Source of the DNA: Conexibacter sp.
GTDB lineage: Bacteria > Actinomycetota > Thermoleophilia > Solirubrobacterales > Solirubrobacteraceae
Reading direction: 5' to 3'
NCBI GenBank assembly: GCA_025964055.1
Contig: JAOPZP010000027.1
Span: 1-7,950, forward strand
DNA: 7,950 nt
The translations under genes were made by a program, and so were the position numbers. Below are positions 7,640 through 7,950 of the stretch, in pieces. Under the pieces are notes generated by a model. It was not told the DNA's origin, did no database searches, and worked only from the letters and a program-made list of their open reading frames with translations. Numbering within the stretch: position 1 is the first letter of the stretch; every line of letters begins with the position of its first letter.

Positions 7640-7950
7640 GTCCGGCAGCTCCCACTCGGCGTCGCCGAGCGTCACGAGCACCGCCTCGCCGTAGCGCGCG
7701 GTGACCGTCAGCGACACGTCGGGCGTGACCGTCTGGTACTGCGCCATCGCGACCGAGCGGCCGCCGAGCAGCTCGGCCAACGCGCGCATCGCGTCGGCGA
7801 GCATGTCCAGGCCGCCGATCGTGCCGACGACCTGGCCGGACTCGGCGTCGACCTCGAACGGCGGCAGCTGGCGCAGCGCGATCCCGCCGCCGAGCGACTC
7901 TGCCTCGAGCTCGATCGCGTGGGGCAGGTGCAGGATGCTGTCGCCGACTC
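7634..7950 (-). CDS. Unrecognised protein, C-terminal part only
   Basis: Reading the minus strand from the right edge gives 104 codons without a stop up to TGA (7634-7636); the start lies beyond the window. The visible product begins VGDSILHLPHAIELEAE and ends GEAVLVTLGDAEWELPDR. It includes a possible helix (LDMLADAMRALAELLGG, about residues 47-63 of the fragment), and an alternation of hydrophobic and polar residues near the end (VSLTVTARYGEAVLVTLG) that suggests beta strands. It has no signal or membrane segment in this part, and I recognise no family. Support for a real gene comes from the long open frame, actinobacterial codon use with G/C at third positions, and a stop lying in a hairpin shared with the convergent dehydrogenase gene. 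Confidence 0.6.
   Translation of the reverse strand, partial: VGDSILHLPHAIELEAESLGGGIALRQLPPFEVDAESGQVVGTIGGLDMLADAMRALAELLGGRSVAMAQYQTVTPDVSLTVTARYGEAVLVTLGDAEWELPDR

Overview
The window is very GC-rich (third codon positions almost all G or C) and carries paired acyl-CoA dehydrogenases, a soluble bacterial P450 and a Uup-type ABC-F protein. This points to a soil or environmental actinobacterium. A Solirubrobacterales/Thermoleophilia-like host would fit, but that assignment is inference and not read from a marker gene. No rRNA, tRNA, CRISPR array, insertion sequence or phage gene was seen. Genes cover nearly everything and the longest gap is 129 bases.

Layout from left to right: (1) the 3' part of an ECF-like sigma factor, overlapping by 8 bases a gene for an unrecognised single-pass membrane protein, which looks like a sigma/regulator pair; (2) a strong hairpin between convergent genes; (3) a minus-strand ABC-F ATPase of the Uup type; (4) divergent from it, a GNAT acetyltransferase; (5) a perfect 15-base palindrome over the GNAT stop codon, then a cytochrome P450; (6) a 129-base spacer with a plausible promoter, an inverted repeat and a possible 19-codon leader ORF; (7) two acyl-CoA dehydrogenase genes joined by an ATGA overlap; (8) a second hairpin holding the stop codons of two convergent genes; (9) the C-terminal part of an unrecognised minus-strand gene that runs off the right edge.

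The P450 and the dehydrogenase pair form the metabolic core. Together they suggest hydroxylation and then alpha,beta-dehydrogenation of a lipid, sterol-like or other acyl substrate, but nothing in the window fixes the substrate. No ferredoxin, ferredoxin reductase, ETF, acyl-CoA ligase or TetR regulator gene lies in the window, so partners must be encoded elsewhere. Nothing here is a clear new defence or mobile system. The most unusual items are the membrane protein paired with the sigma factor, the dehydrogenase subunit with a degenerate flavin motif, and the regulatory sequences upstream of the P450 and dehydrogenase genes.
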